From the NCBI GenBank assembly GCA_018262985.1, contig JADFDI010000004.1, forward strand, positions 310,001 to 374,000: a DNA stretch of 64,000 nt, read 5' to 3'. The translations under genes and the position numbers were made by a program. Under the pieces are notes generated by a model. The model was not told the origin of the DNA. It searched no databases and saw nothing but the letters and a program-made list of their open reading frames with translations. The stretch comes from Spirochaetota bacterium. GTDB taxonomy: Bacteria > Spirochaetota > Spirochaetia > Treponematales > UBA12059. Below are positions 25,550-34,910 of the stretch, piece after piece (the stretch's first letter is position 1; each line of letters begins with the position of its first letter).

Positions 25550-26427
25550 ATGGTGATCCTTTCCCAGGACTCCGGCACGACATCGCCGAAGCGGTACGAG
25601 TAGTAGCGGTCGCGGTCCTCGATCTCGCGGCGGTTCCAGACCGCGGGAGCGATGACGCGCTTCGCGGGCGACGGATCGAGCCAGGCGCCCCACCAGCTGA
25701 ACGAGGAATTCGCCACGACGTGGTGATCGCAGGCCGACATCATGGCCATGTCCTGCCAGCTCAAGGCGCCGCGGTTCCAGTCCACGAAGGTGGCCGGCGT
25801 CGACCCGAGGTCGAGCGCGTTCCGGCAATATTCGAGGTCGTCGGAAAACACGAGGAACGAAGCGGCGCCGGCGGCGCGCATCGACTCGGCCGCCCGGCGG
25901 TAATAGCCGGGCGTGCAGATATCGAGGTTCGGGTGCTCGAGGTAATCGCCGCGCCGGACGTGCACGCTGGCGACCGGGCGACGGACGGATTCGAGAAGCC
26001 TGCGGTTGCGGTCGGAAAGCGGCGGCTTGAAGGCGAACTCGCTTCTCAGCGCCTCTTCGATTCCCGCGAAGTACTTTTCGCTCTGCCAGTATCCTTCGAA
26101 GTAGCGGTCGCCCGTCAAGGAAAGGATCTCCGGCTGCCACCCGAATTTCCGGTCGATGAAGTGGGTGCCCTTGGTGAAGTACTTCCGCCGGAAGCGTCCG
26201 AGCGCGCCCCGGGGCCGCGTGGAAAGGCGGTCGACGTCCCGGGCGTCCGCGAGCGGCAACGCCACCGGGAACAGGATGTCGAGCTCGAAGCCGTTGTGCG
26301 CCGGGTCGTCGCCGAACGCCGACGCGTCGATGAACACCTCGTCGCCCGTCGCCTTCTCGAGCGCGCGCGCGAAGGCGTACTGGAACATCTGGTTCCCGAG
26401 CCCGCCGTGTACCTTGACGATCTTCAC
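25546..26427 (-). CDS. GT11 alpha-1,2-fucosyltransferase-like protein (first)
   Basis: A 293-residue GT11 member. It starts IVKVHGGLGNQMFQYAFARA, the family hallmark, with SVHVRRGDYL (the HxRRxD donor-binding motif) and VVANSSFSWWGAWL near the C-terminus. GT11 enzymes move L-fucose, or another 6-deoxyhexose, from a GDP-sugar to the 2-position of a hexose. gmd and fcl for GDP-fucose are in the same locus. GTG at 26427 is chosen because it overlaps the upstream stop (GTGA) and starts the conserved fold. Confidence 0.9.
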   Translation of the reverse strand: MKIVKVHGGLGNQMFQYAFARALEKATGDEVFIDASAFGDDPAHNGFELDILFPVALPLADARDVDRLSTRPRGALGRFRRKYFTKGTHFIDRKFGWQPEILSLTGDRYFEGYWQSEKYFAGIEEALRSEFAFKPPLSDRNRRLLESVRRPVASVHVRRGDYLEHPNLDICTPGYYRRAAESMRAAGAASFLVFSDDLEYCRNALDLGSTPATFVDWNRGALSWQDMAMMSACDHHVVANSSFSWWGAWLDPSPAKRVIAPAVWNRREIEDRDRYYSYRFGDVVPESWERITI

Positions 26428-27266
26428 GGCTTGCTCTCTATCGCATGCTTCCAATAATCGATGAATAGCGCTTCTGCAGAGAATCCAGTTCGGTGGGTAT
26501 CGTACCAATCATCGAGTTTCGCTTCGTCGAACGATCCTAGCTCATCCCACGAATCTACCGCGAGCATCGGAATGCCGAGAGCGACGAAATGATCGCTCCA
26601 GGCGGATTTCTTGACGATCGGCACCGTGCCGAGATAGAGCGCTTCCCAGGTGCGATGGCAGTCGAAGCCATTGCCGGGGGGTGAAAGCGTAAACTTGCAG
26701 GAAGCCATCATAGTTTGGAATTCTTCGACGCCGATCCTTTTCTTGTTGCCCACTCCGAGTGGATGCGTGGATGCGGCGGCAAGCGCGGGCTCGCGCTCCG
26801 CCCGGTTCGTGGCCACATTGAAGGAGTAGAAGATCCGAGTACGCTTCTCGGTCACGACTCTCTTGATGCGCTCGATCCGCTCGACGTTTCCCGAATTGCC
26901 GTAGTACCGATTCTCCAGTCCGATCGGCAATGGCGAGACGCGCGGATCTTTAAAAAGAATGTTCTGGCCATACCAACGACGAAGCGAGGAAGGCAACAGC
27001 TGACGAATTCCATCGGGGAAGTTGATGTCGCTGTTTCCCGAGACCAGGACGAATTCCCGTCCTGCCCTCTTCCCTTCTGCGCGAAGAAACTTTTCGACAT
27101 GGTCGCCTTCGCAGAACACGACATCCGCGCCCGCGCGGCTGAACAAGGGACGCTTCCCTTCCACGCGTCGACGGATCAGGGCTCGAATGCCATCTCCGGA
27201 TACGTATGGCGCGCTCGAGCGGCGAAAGATGTAGAATTCCCTGCAGAGCCTTGTGTATGCGCTCAT
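26424..27266 (-). CDS. Exostosin-family glycosyltransferase-like protein (first)
   Basis: A 280-residue protein. FTLSPPGNGFDCHRTWEALY followed by LGTVPIVKKSAWSD is the conserved C-terminal block of exostosin-like (GT47-type) proteins. The N-terminal half has VVFCEGDHVEKF and VSGNSDINFPDG. Bacterial members sit in capsule and O-antigen loci but most have no proven substrate; transfer of a UDP-sugar is likely. The base composition is a little lower in GC than the flanking rml and wzm genes. It overlaps both neighbours by 4 nt. Confidence 0.75.
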   Translation of the reverse strand: MSAYTRLCREFYIFRRSSAPYVSGDGIRALIRRRVEGKRPLFSRAGADVVFCEGDHVEKFLRAEGKRAGREFVLVSGNSDINFPDGIRQLLPSSLRRWYGQNILFKDPRVSPLPIGLENRYYGNSGNVERIERIKRVVTEKRTRIFYSFNVATNRAEREPALAAASTHPLGVGNKKRIGVEEFQTMMASCKFTLSPPGNGFDCHRTWEALYLGTVPIVKKSAWSDHFVALGIPMLAVDSWDELGSFDEAKLDDWYDTHRTGFSAEALFIDYWKHAIESKP

Positions 27267-28213
27267 CTTCCTTCGACGCTCCGATCGGACCTGAATGCGT
27301 GCAAGGCCTTGGAATGTATGTGCAGATTGAAAATCGGAAATCGGCGCCCACCGAAATCGGCGATCGGAACAAGGCGGCCTTCCGGGTCATGCTCCCAGCG
27401 GACGGGCATCTCGGCGGGCGAGTACATCGCCGTCTCGTTGACGAAGCCCGGACCGAGCGCCGCGTCGTTCCGCGGATCCACGCCGCCGAGGTACTGTCCG
27501 AACGCCGCCGCGTCGAACACGCCGCCGAACGCGTCGTAGTCGCGGTCGAGCAGGCCCAGGTCCTTCGTGACCAGCCCGGATGTCGACCGCAGCTCGGTCC
27601 GGCCATCCTTGTACCATGCGGGAACGACCGGCAGGAAGGAGCAACGATCTTTCCGCCGACGGGCGTAGCGCGAGAAGGCGTTCATGTCGTTCATCTTGCG
27701 GATCAGGTAGCGGAGATTATACGTACGGCAAAAATCACCGAGCGCTTCCGCGTCACGGACGTAGACGACCGAGGGAATGCAGCGCACCGTCGAATCGGAC
27801 GGCAGGCTGAGCCCGTTCGAGGTGGCGCGGAAAACGCCTTCCAGCTTCGAAACGTCGAAGTACACCATGTTGTCGTATTCGAAATGCAGGACCGGACCGA
27901 GCCCTTTCGCGGCCATCAGATCTTCCAGCACGAAGAAACGCTCGATGGCGAAGCGCCAGAAACCGCCGCGGAACGTGGAGTTCATCAGATTCCACCGGGA
28001 AAAGAACCGGTGGTGCCTCGTAGGCTTGAGTTCAGCGGCCGACACGCTTCGGCAGTCCGGATGGCGCCGGCACAGTTCATCGACCTCAGGAAACCGCGCG
28101 TCGGTCACGAGCCAGAGGGGATTGCCTCGGTTGAACAGGTAGAACTGGTCCACGAAATCCGCGATGCACGCCGGAAATTCCTTACCGCGGTGGATTATTA
28201 CGGAATCGGTCAT
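27263..28213 (-). CDS. Unknown protein, possibly a GT-A-type glycosyltransferase
   Basis: A 316-residue soluble protein. It has a Rossmann-like N-terminus (DSVIIHRGKEFPACIADFVD, then PLWLVTDARF) and VLHFEYDNMVYFDVSKL in the middle, which could hold a metal-binding acidic site. PIFNLHIHSKALHAF is near the end. I do not recognise a family with certainty. Its tight packing between two glycosyltransferase genes (4-nt overlaps on both sides) argues for a sugar transferase. It contains no signal peptide or membrane helix. Confidence 0.55.
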   Translation of the reverse strand: MTDSVIIHRGKEFPACIADFVDQFYLFNRGNPLWLVTDARFPEVDELCRRHPDCRSVSAAELKPTRHHRFFSRWNLMNSTFRGGFWRFAIERFFVLEDLMAAKGLGPVLHFEYDNMVYFDVSKLEGVFRATSNGLSLPSDSTVRCIPSVVYVRDAEALGDFCRTYNLRYLIRKMNDMNAFSRYARRRKDRCSFLPVVPAWYKDGRTELRSTSGLVTKDLGLLDRDYDAFGGVFDAAAFGQYLGGVDPRNDAALGPGFVNETAMYSPAEMPVRWEHDPEGRLVPIADFGGRRFPIFNLHIHSKALHAFRSDRSVEGR

Positions 28214-29022
28214 CGATTGTCCTTTTTGCTTCGTTTTTCACCCAGGCGGTCGCCCGCGGGCGCGCGGATCCATTCGGGCGGAACAAGTCCGTCCAATTCC
28301 ACGGAACCGTCGTTCGTCCACTTGTCGGGGCAGACCGTGACGCCGCCTCGCGTCGCCCCGAGGAACGCGCCCCACCACGAGAACGTCGAATTGGCGATTA
28401 CATGGTTACCGCACGTCCGCATGACCCAAAGGTCGAAGCCGGGATCTCCGTCGAATGATTCATCCCGAACGAAGCGATATTCTCGCTCCGCGTTTTGAAG
28501 CACCCGAGCAGCGTAGTCCCGATCGTCCGTTAGCACGAGGAACTCAGCGTCTGGAACCCTCTCCGAGACCAAGGCCAACGAGCGTCGGTAATATTCAGGA
28601 CCGCAGACCGACCCGTAGACGCCTTCTGTCCCTTCCGTCAGGTAATCCCCTCCGCGAACGTGCACCGAGACCGCGTTCGCGCGTCCGGCCGCATCGGCCC
28701 AAGGCGATCGGGCATAGTGCGCCTCTCTCCGAAAATCGAAATGCCCGCTTTCGCGAGCGATTTCTGCGTATTCGCGTTTTTGGTGGAATCCGACCTCGTA
28801 TCCGCGTTCGACGTACCGGGCCCAGACCTTAGTCAGGGCCAAAGCGACCGGGTTGCCGAGCTCGAGTATTGACGGATCCCCGAGTTCGAACACGTCCGCG
28901 ATGCAGCCCGGACTCGGAGAAAGGACAAACCGAACCCGCTCGCCGTGCGCGCGCAACCACAGTCCGTACGAATACTGGAACAGCTGGTTGCCGAGCCCGG
29001 CGAAGAGTTTGACGTAACGCAT
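28210..29022 (-). CDS. GT11 alpha-1,2-fucosyltransferase-like protein (second)
   Basis: A 270-residue GT11 protein: YVKLFAGLGNQLFQYSYGLW at the N-terminus, AVSVHVRGGDYLTEGTEG (HVRGGDY in place of HxRRxD) and HVIANSTFSWWGAFL. It is divergent from the GT11 at 25.5 kb, so the two probably fucosylate different acceptors. The start sits one base after the DUF6492-like gene's stop. The C-terminal tail is basic (GEKRSKKDNR). Confidence 0.88.
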   Translation of the reverse strand: MRYVKLFAGLGNQLFQYSYGLWLRAHGERVRFVLSPSPGCIADVFELGDPSILELGNPVALALTKVWARYVERGYEVGFHQKREYAEIARESGHFDFRREAHYARSPWADAAGRANAVSVHVRGGDYLTEGTEGVYGSVCGPEYYRRSLALVSERVPDAEFLVLTDDRDYAARVLQNAEREYRFVRDESFDGDPGFDLWVMRTCGNHVIANSTFSWWGAFLGATRGGVTVCPDKWTNDGSVELDGLVPPEWIRAPAGDRLGEKRSKKDNR

Positions 29023-29937
29023 TCAGTACACATTCCAGGAGTGGAACGATATGGTGTTGTACAGTCGAGAGTATCTCGCCTTCAAATTATCGAGCCGTGG
29101 AAGGTGCTTTCTCCCGAGGCTTTTGTTCGCCCAGTACCTGACGACTATCCTCTCCGGATGCCGCTCGGCCACGTACTGGCCGTAATTGTCGTAATCGGAA
29201 ATCGAGGACATTTCCGAGGCGTCCACTGCGCCTACCACGGCCCGGTACCAAGGCATGGAATGACGTTTCTCCAGGTACTCCATGAGCTCACTCATGATTT
29301 CGGTGTCTATAAGGCTGTGATGACTCGTGAATGATATCGAAGAACGCGGTGTGATGCCGAAGAGGCGTTCGAAAGCTCGAAAATACGGCCGGTGGAACTC
29401 GTCGCAGAAGTCGAATACCATCCTGCCTTCGAGCTCGAAAGCCTGGGGCCGGATGAAAACGGTGTCGGAATCGATCACAAGATAGTGTCGGTTGGAGCAG
29501 AACCTGCCGCCGCTCCACTTGAGAAGCTGCTGGTACGCCCACCCCGCGCGGCTCTTTCCCTCGTGCACGTAGTCGATGTCGCGGGGGGATATCTCGACGA
29601 GGCCGGCCTCGTCGATCATCGTGCATCCTTTCTCCGCGGCGATCGCCTTGATGATCGGGCTTTCCTTCGGCGAGACGAGATAGACCCCTCCGATAGGATG
29701 GGCTATATGCTCGCGCGCGGAATCGATCACCAAGGGGAGTGTTCCCGCGTCCTTGTCTATAACTGGAATGACAATGTCGATTGGGAGAGAACTACGTTGC
29801 GGCGACCGGGGGCTGATGACCGGGATTCCCAGTTCTGACGAAAAGGCCCGCTGGCGCCGTCGCGCCTGGAGTCGATACCATGCGTAATCGAGATCGAGCG
29901 CCTTCAGCGGTGTCTTGATGATCGAGGGCATCCTCAT
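29023..29937 (-). CDS. DUF6492-like putative glycosyltransferase
   Basis: A 304-residue protein. PIDIVIPVIDKDAGTLPLVI gives a GT-A-like opening and YLVIDSDTVFIRPQAF provides a DSD metal-type motif. SFTSHHSLIDTEIM and VVGAVDASEMSSISDYDNYG follow, as I recall for DUF6492 proteins. These occur in polysaccharide loci and are assumed to be sugar transferases. ATG at 29937 is chosen because it makes an ATGA overlap with the reductase gene upstream. Substrate unknown. Confidence 0.65.
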   Translation of the reverse strand: MRMPSIIKTPLKALDLDYAWYRLQARRRQRAFSSELGIPVISPRSPQRSSLPIDIVIPVIDKDAGTLPLVIDSAREHIAHPIGGVYLVSPKESPIIKAIAAEKGCTMIDEAGLVEISPRDIDYVHEGKSRAGWAYQQLLKWSGGRFCSNRHYLVIDSDTVFIRPQAFELEGRMVFDFCDEFHRPYFRAFERLFGITPRSSISFTSHHSLIDTEIMSELMEYLEKRHSMPWYRAVVGAVDASEMSSISDYDNYGQYVAERHPERIVVRYWANKSLGRKHLPRLDNLKARYSRLYNTISFHSWNVY

Positions 29938-30875
29938 CGATCGCGTCCTTCCATAAAACTGCGGTAAATATCCCTCAGGCTTTCTTCCAGCCCGATCTCT
30001 GGTTTCCAACCCGTGCGGATGCGGATCTTGTCGTAGGATCCCACAATGTCATGATTGTCGTTGGGTCTGATGCGCCCCTGATCGATCACCTCCCGATAGT
30101 CTTTTTCCGCGATACGGCCGATCATGCGGATAATCTCGGCGATGCTGTGCCCGGCGCCTCCGCACACGTTATAGACTTCTCCGGACTCGCCGTGTTTGAG
30201 CAGAAGATAATAGGCGCGCGCCACGTCCCTCACGTCCAGGAAATCCCTGACGATGGACGTGTCGCCCACCAGAAGCTCGAGCGGCCCGGCCCCCCTCCAA
30301 TCCGCGAACTGCTTGACCAGCGAAGGTATGGCGAAGATCGGCTCCTGCCCGACGCCTACATGATTGAACGAGCGGGTTATGACGACATCGAGGTCGTACG
30401 ACCGTGCGTAGAGCCGCGAAAGCTGCTCTTGCGCCACGCGTGCTACGGCGTATGGGCTGATCGGATTCAGCGGGTCCCCTTCCCCGAGCGGAAGGTCGGA
30501 CAGCTCGACGGGACCGTATTCCTCGGAAGAACCCACTGAAAGCACGCGCACAGGCATTCCGAGCGCGCGCACGGCTTCCATAAGGTTGAGGAAGATGCTC
30601 GTGTTGTTCGCGAAGCTCTCTCGCGGACGTTCCCAACTCTTGGCCACGCTGCTGAACGAGGCGAGATGGACAATGTAATCGGGACCGAACGGCTTGATTT
30701 CTCTTTCGAGGGCCGAGGTATCCAACAAATTCACTTCCGCGAACCGGTGTTTGTAACGGTATAGGGGTTGCCTCATGTCGAGTCCGAGAAATGAAGCTCC
30801 CGGATCTACCGAGGATGCAAAATCGATGAAATGCCGAGCTACGAAACCGGAGACACCGGTGATCAAGTATTTCAA
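29934..30875 (-). CDS. NAD(P)-dependent GDP-6-deoxyhexose reductase/epimerase-like protein (Rmd-like) with YxxxR site
   Basis: A 313-residue extended SDR. GVSGFVARHFIDF is the nucleotide loop, IVHLASFSSVAKSWE and VGSSEEYGPVE follow, and the end motif IRPNDNHDIVGSYDKIR resembles Gmd and Rmd proteins that act on GDP-4-keto-6-deoxymannose. The catalytic motif reads SPYAVARVAQE, with Arg where SDRs have Lys. It may make GDP-D-rhamnose, or another GDP-6-deoxyhexose, from the Gmd product. It is followed on its upstream side by an 81-nt AT-rich gap before the foreign-looking exostosin gene. Confidence 0.75.
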   Translation of the reverse strand: MKYLITGVSGFVARHFIDFASSVDPGASFLGLDMRQPLYRYKHRFAEVNLLDTSALEREIKPFGPDYIVHLASFSSVAKSWERPRESFANNTSIFLNLMEAVRALGMPVRVLSVGSSEEYGPVELSDLPLGEGDPLNPISPYAVARVAQEQLSRLYARSYDLDVVITRSFNHVGVGQEPIFAIPSLVKQFADWRGAGPLELLVGDTSIVRDFLDVRDVARAYYLLLKHGESGEVYNVCGGAGHSIAEIIRMIGRIAEKDYREVIDQGRIRPNDNHDIVGSYDKIRIRTGWKPEIGLEESLRDIYRSFMEGRDR

Positions 30876-30956
30876 GTTTCTGGTTCTCCCGTACCCATAA
30901 GGCAGGCTGATGCCGGTGTGGTTTATTTAAACTAAAGACATCACAATAATTCACGG

Positions 30957-31718
30957 TCAGAATACATGGTAATTATCAATTATTTTGTAATTGTGTAGCA
31001 CGACCCCCTCATCAAAAACATGCGGGAACTTGCCGGCAAGCAGATACTTGTAGGTTAGGCAGGATTCTTCCTTGGCTCTATAGGTGTCATGCCAAGAGTG
31101 GACGATCGGAATGGCACCACACAGAATTGTTTCATAGAACCTGAAGGACCACGAAGCATCTCCTCGAGGGCAAAGGACAAATCGACTCTCTGATAATACT
31201 TTGAAGTATTGTTCGTTTGGAGACCGTAGCTGGGCCTCGCGAGACTGATCATTGACATAGGATTTTGGTTTGTTTCTCGAGAATGCTTCGAAATCGTTTG
31301 TCCGGTCAAAAGCGCCTAGTGGCACATAGTTGTCCTCAAGGCTCCGAATGTCGGTATTAATAAATACCGAATTTTCCGTGAAATGCTTTCGAGCAAAATC
31401 AAGCACCCATGCTCGATGCCTTGGAGCTGAATCAATGCTACCGATAAAGCAGTAGTCAATTTTCTTTTTCTTTTCAAGAAACCTCAACGCGCTTACATAA
31501 GAATGCGGAAACAGTGCGTAAGGCGGCGACGGACTTACAGGAAGATTAACTCCGCTTTCTTTGCATGCATCTTCCATATGATATTGCAAAGCCATGTAGC
31601 CAGTACACCAACCGATATCCAGGAACATCCTCTTACTGCGCGTCAGCTTATCTTGTTTTATTGGTGGTAACGGTTTCGCCAAATCACACTCAAGGTTAAG
31701 CTTTGATTGCATAATCAC
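30957..31718 (-). CDS. Exostosin-family glycosyltransferase-like protein (second), AT-rich
   Basis: A 253-residue protein. [20 protein letters not shown] followed by [14 protein letters not shown] is the exostosin C-terminal block; [17 protein letters not shown] lies in the N-terminal half. The gene is conspicuously AT-rich against its neighbours (for example [10 protein letters not shown] is coded by A-rich codons), so it looks recently acquired. GTG at 31718 overlaps the UXS stop by GTGA and has AAAGG 6 nt upstream; ATG at 31712 is possible. It probably transfers a sugar specific to this strain's glycan. Confidence 0.75.
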   Translation of the reverse strand: MIMQSKLNLECDLAKPLPPIKQDKLTRSKRMFLDIGWCTGYMALQYHMEDACKESGVNLPVSPSPPYALFPHSYVSALRFLEKKKKIDYCFIGSIDSAPRHRAWVLDFARKHFTENSVFINTDIRSLEDNYVPLGAFDRTNDFEAFSRNKPKSYVNDQSREAQLRSPNEQYFKVLSESRFVLCPRGDASWSFRFYETILCGAIPIVHSWHDTYRAKEESCLTYKYLLAGKFPHVFDEGVVLHNYKIIDNYHVF

Positions 31719-32659
31719 CTAATACCTTTAAAGAACTCGATCGTCCGCTTGAGGCCTTCATCAAGAACCACTTCCGGTTCCCAACCGAGCAGCGATGAGG
31801 CTTTCGAAATGTCCGGTTTCCGTTGCCTCGGGTCATCCTGCGGCAACGGTCGGTGCACGATCTTCGACGCGCTTCCGGTCTGCTTGATGACCTTTTCGGC
31901 CAGTTCGAGCATGGTGAACTCGCCGGGATTCCCGAGGTTCACCGGTCCTGTAACCTCATCAGGCGTATCCATCATCCCAATGAAGCCCCTAACCAAATCA
32001 TCCACATAGCAGAATGATCGCGTCTGGGTGCCATCGCCATAAATCGTGATATCCTCGCCACGTAGCGCCTGAACGATGAAGTTGCTGATCACGCGCCCGT
32101 CCGCCGGGTTCATGTTCGGGCCGTAGGTGTTGAAGATGCGGACGACCTTGATGCGAGCTCCGCGCGTTCGCCGGTAGTCGAAAAACAGGGTCTCGGCGCC
32201 GCGCTTGCCTTCGTCGTAGCAACTGCGGATCCCGATCGGGTTGACGTGGCCCCAGTAGCTCTCGGGTTGTGGATGGACGTGCGGATCGCCGTACACCTCG
32301 GAGGTGGACGCCTGGAACACTTTCGCGCCCCATTTGTCCGCAAGTTCCAGCGCGTGCAGCGCACCGAAAACGCTCGTCTTGTAGGTCGCGACCGGATCGC
32401 GCTGGTAATGCACGGGGCTCGCAGGACAAGCCAGGTTGAAGATTTCGTCGACGTACATCGAATAGGGCAGGCACACGTCGTGACGGACCACCTGGAACCG
32501 CGGATTCCCGAGCTGGCTTTCGACGTTCCGCATGGAGCCTGTGAAGAAATTGTCCATGCAGACGACGTCGTCGCCCCGCTCCAGAAGCCGCGCACAGAGA
32601 TGCGAACCGATGAATCCGGCTCCGCCGGTGACGAGAATGATCTTTCCGCTGCCGTTCAA
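31715..32659 (-). CDS. uxs: UDP-glucuronate decarboxylase (UDP-xylose synthase)
   Basis: A 314-residue SDR. It opens [20 protein letters not shown], then [26 protein letters not shown] (hallmark of UXS), [19 protein letters not shown] and the catalytic YDEGKRGAE, with [17 protein letters not shown]. It converts UDP-glucuronate to UDP-xylose in the cytoplasm. UDP-glucuronate would come from Ugd two genes upstream. The surface glycan is therefore expected to hold xylose or glucuronic acid. It overlaps the next gene on each side by 4 nt. Confidence 0.92.
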   Translation of the reverse strand: MNGSGKIILVTGGAGFIGSHLCARLLERGDDVVCMDNFFTGSMRNVESQLGNPRFQVVRHDVCLPYSMYVDEIFNLACPASPVHYQRDPVATYKTSVFGALHALELADKWGAKVFQASTSEVYGDPHVHPQPESYWGHVNPIGIRSCYDEGKRGAETLFFDYRRTRGARIKVVRIFNTYGPNMNPADGRVISNFIVQALRGEDITIYGDGTQTRSFCYVDDLVRGFIGMMDTPDEVTGPVNLGNPGEFTMLELAEKVIKQTGSASKIVHRPLPQDDPRQRKPDISKASSLLGWEPEVVLDEGLKRTIEFFKGIR

Positions 32660-33447
32660 ATCCGTCGCTCCTTTTCGCTTGCAGTAATCCCGATCACGTC
32701 ACGTTCCCACCCCGTAATTCCCTTTATCTCCGCGATCCGGTTCCAGATCGACTTGTCGAACAGCTCGCGATCGGCGTTGTTCCTGACGCGGACCAGCGGA
32801 TACTTGCGCAGCGCCTCTTCAAGCTCGCCCAACTGTCCCGGGTCGTCGCGGACGAACATGGCCATGGGCAGTTCCCGCATCCCGACAAGGCGGCGGCGCA
32901 TCATTCTTGAAATCCCTATGTCGTCATGACAGTTCAGGTAACCCGAAATCTTCGCCCGCGAAAACCATTCGGCAACATCTCTGGAAATGATGATGCAGGT
33001 TCCGGAAATGAACCGGCGATCGACTATGCTGCCGGCATAGCATCGGCGGCGCGGCAATCTGTCGAGCTCCAGTTCAAATTCCTCGATATTCACGAAAGTA
33101 GATGAATTAGTCCTGACGAAGTAGTCGACATCGTTCCAAGACGGATCGGCGAGGAGGGCGCGGAGCGCCCATTGGAATTTTTCGAGCATTACCGGTATCC
33201 CGGATGGGTGCCAGCAGTCCGACACGTAGAGCATCTCGTGGGTTTCCGTAGCGCGGAGTTCCGGTTCGTTCAGAACGTCCACGAAGCGCACGCCGCGGGA
33301 GCGATAATAGCTATGCTTTATCCGGTCAAAATGGATGTACGGTTCATCCCTAACCGTGAGGACGATGATTCCATACGAAGGCTTGACGCGAGCGCTCACG
33401 CTTTCACCGCGGTTCACGGATGCTTCCTTCTTGACGGTCCAATCCAT
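32656..33447 (-). CDS. Unknown glycosyltransferase-like protein
   Basis: A 263-residue protein from ATG 33447, chosen because GAGGAG lies 10 nt upstream; a longer form from GTG at 33543 (295 residues) is possible. [40 protein letters not shown] and [19 protein letters not shown] recall GT31/Fringe-like folds in which YFVRTNSST stands in the DxD position. No firm family. It sits between uxs (4-nt overlap) and ugd and probably transfers a UDP-sugar. Confidence 0.6.
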   Translation of the reverse strand: MDWTVKKEASVNRGESVSARVKPSYGIIVLTVRDEPYIHFDRIKHSYYRSRGVRFVDVLNEPELRATETHEMLYVSDCWHPSGIPVMLEKFQWALRALLADPSWNDVDYFVRTNSSTFVNIEEFELELDRLPRRRCYAGSIVDRRFISGTCIIISRDVAEWFSRAKISGYLNCHDDIGISRMMRRRLVGMRELPMAMFVRDDPGQLGELEEALRKYPLVRVRNNADRELFDKSIWNRIAEIKGITGWERDVIGITASEKERRI

Positions 33448-33566
33448 GACAGGATATCTCCTCAAGGCAGGATCGCCGGCATCTGAATTCCACGAAACCG
33501 AACCGGAACCGCGGGTATCTTGATTTAGAGGCCAGGTCCGCACTAAGCCTCTATCGGCCGATACTT

Positions 33567-34895
33567 TTAGGCGCTTCGTCCGATGCAGTGGTACTCGAAG
33601 CCAAGCTCGCGCATGCGCTTCGGATCGTACTGGTTCCGGCCGTCGAACACCAGCGGCGTCTTAAGCCGCTTGGCCATATCATGGAACTCCGGCTGGCGGA
33701 ACTGCTTCCATTCAGTGGCCAGTATGAGAGCGTCGGCGCCGTCGAGCGCCTGATACTGGTCTTCGACGTATTCGATTACGCCTTCGATATCGGCGAAAAG
33801 CCCCTTGGCCTGCCCGATCGCCTCCGGGTCGAAAGCCCTTATCCGGGCGCCGCGGCGAACCAGCTCGCGGACGATGACGAGCGAAGGCGCTTCGCGCATG
33901 TCGTCGGTCTGCGGCTTGAACGCCAGCCCCCAGAGCGCGAAGGTCCTGTCTTTCAGGTCGGCGCCGAGCCGGCCTTCGATCATCGTAACGAGGACATTCT
34001 TCTGCCGCTCGTTGACGCCGTGCACGGCTTTGGCGATCTTCATGTCGATGCCGTTGCGTTCGCCGACCGCGATTAGTTCTTTGACGTCCTTCGGAAAGCA
34101 CGAGCCGCCATAGCCGGTGCCGGCGTAGAGGAACGACATACCGATCCGCGCGTCCGAGCCGATGCCGAGCCGCACGTTGTTGACGTCGCCGCCGACCGCG
34201 GAGCAGAGCGCGGCAATCTCGTTCATGAACGAGATCCGCGTCGCGAGCATGGCGTTGGCCGCGTACTTCGATATCTCGGCCGACTTGATGTCCATGAAGA
34301 TTATGGGGTGCTGATTGCGCGTGAAAGGCTCGTAGAGCTCTCGCATGACCGCCTCGGCGCGCGGGGACTCGCAGCCCACCACGACACGGTCGGGCTTCAT
34401 GAAATCCTCGATGGCCATGCCTTCCTTGAGGAATTCCGGGTTCGAGATCACGTCGAATTCGGCGGAAATGCCGCGCTCGGCCAACTCAGCCATAGCCGCC
34501 GCCCGGACTTTTTCGGAAGTCCCGACCGGTACCGTTGATTTGTCCACGATGACGGCGTAACCGTTCAGGTGCGCGGCGATCTGCTTGGCGGCCTGCAATA
34601 CGTACTTCGTGTCCGCCGAGCCGTCCTCGCCGGGCGGCGTACCCACCGCGATGAATACGACGTCCGACCCGGGAACCGCCTTCGCGTAATCGGAGGTGAA
34701 ATGAAGCCGACCTTCCTTGACGTTCCGATGGACCATCTCCTCGAGCCCCGGCTCATAGATCGGGATCTCGCCCCGTCCGAGCCGCTCGATCTTCCGTACA
34801 TCCACGTCGACGCACCAGACTGTGTTGCCCATCTCGGCGAAGCAGGTGCCGCTCACCAAGCCTACGTATCCGGTTCCGATCATCGTTACGTGCAT
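33567..34895 (-). CDS. ugd: UDP-glucose 6-dehydrogenase
   Basis: A 442-residue enzyme with the full family pattern: MHVTMIGTGYVGLVSGTCFA, VDVRKIERLGRGEIPIYEPG, VDKSTVPVGTSEKVR, NPEFLKEGMAIEDFMKPDRV, and the catalytic Cys in GYGGSCFPKDVKEL. It oxidises UDP-glucose to UDP-glucuronate with two NAD+. It supplies the UXS gene in the same operon. The GC content is typical of the window and the gene is a probable conserved backbone member of the locus. Confidence 0.95.
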   Translation of the reverse strand: MHVTMIGTGYVGLVSGTCFAEMGNTVWCVDVDVRKIERLGRGEIPIYEPGLEEMVHRNVKEGRLHFTSDYAKAVPGSDVVFIAVGTPPGEDGSADTKYVLQAAKQIAAHLNGYAVIVDKSTVPVGTSEKVRAAAMAELAERGISAEFDVISNPEFLKEGMAIEDFMKPDRVVVGCESPRAEAVMRELYEPFTRNQHPIIFMDIKSAEISKYAANAMLATRISFMNEIAALCSAVGGDVNNVRLGIGSDARIGMSFLYAGTGYGGSCFPKDVKELIAVGERNGIDMKIAKAVHGVNERQKNVLVTMIEGRLGADLKDRTFALWGLAFKPQTDDMREAPSLVIVRELVRRGARIRAFDPEAIGQAKGLFADIEGVIEYVEDQYQALDGADALILATEWKQFRQPEFHDMAKRLKTPLVFDGRNQYDPKRMRELGFEYHCIGRSA

Positions 34896-34910
34896 GCTTC
34901 TCCCCTCCGT

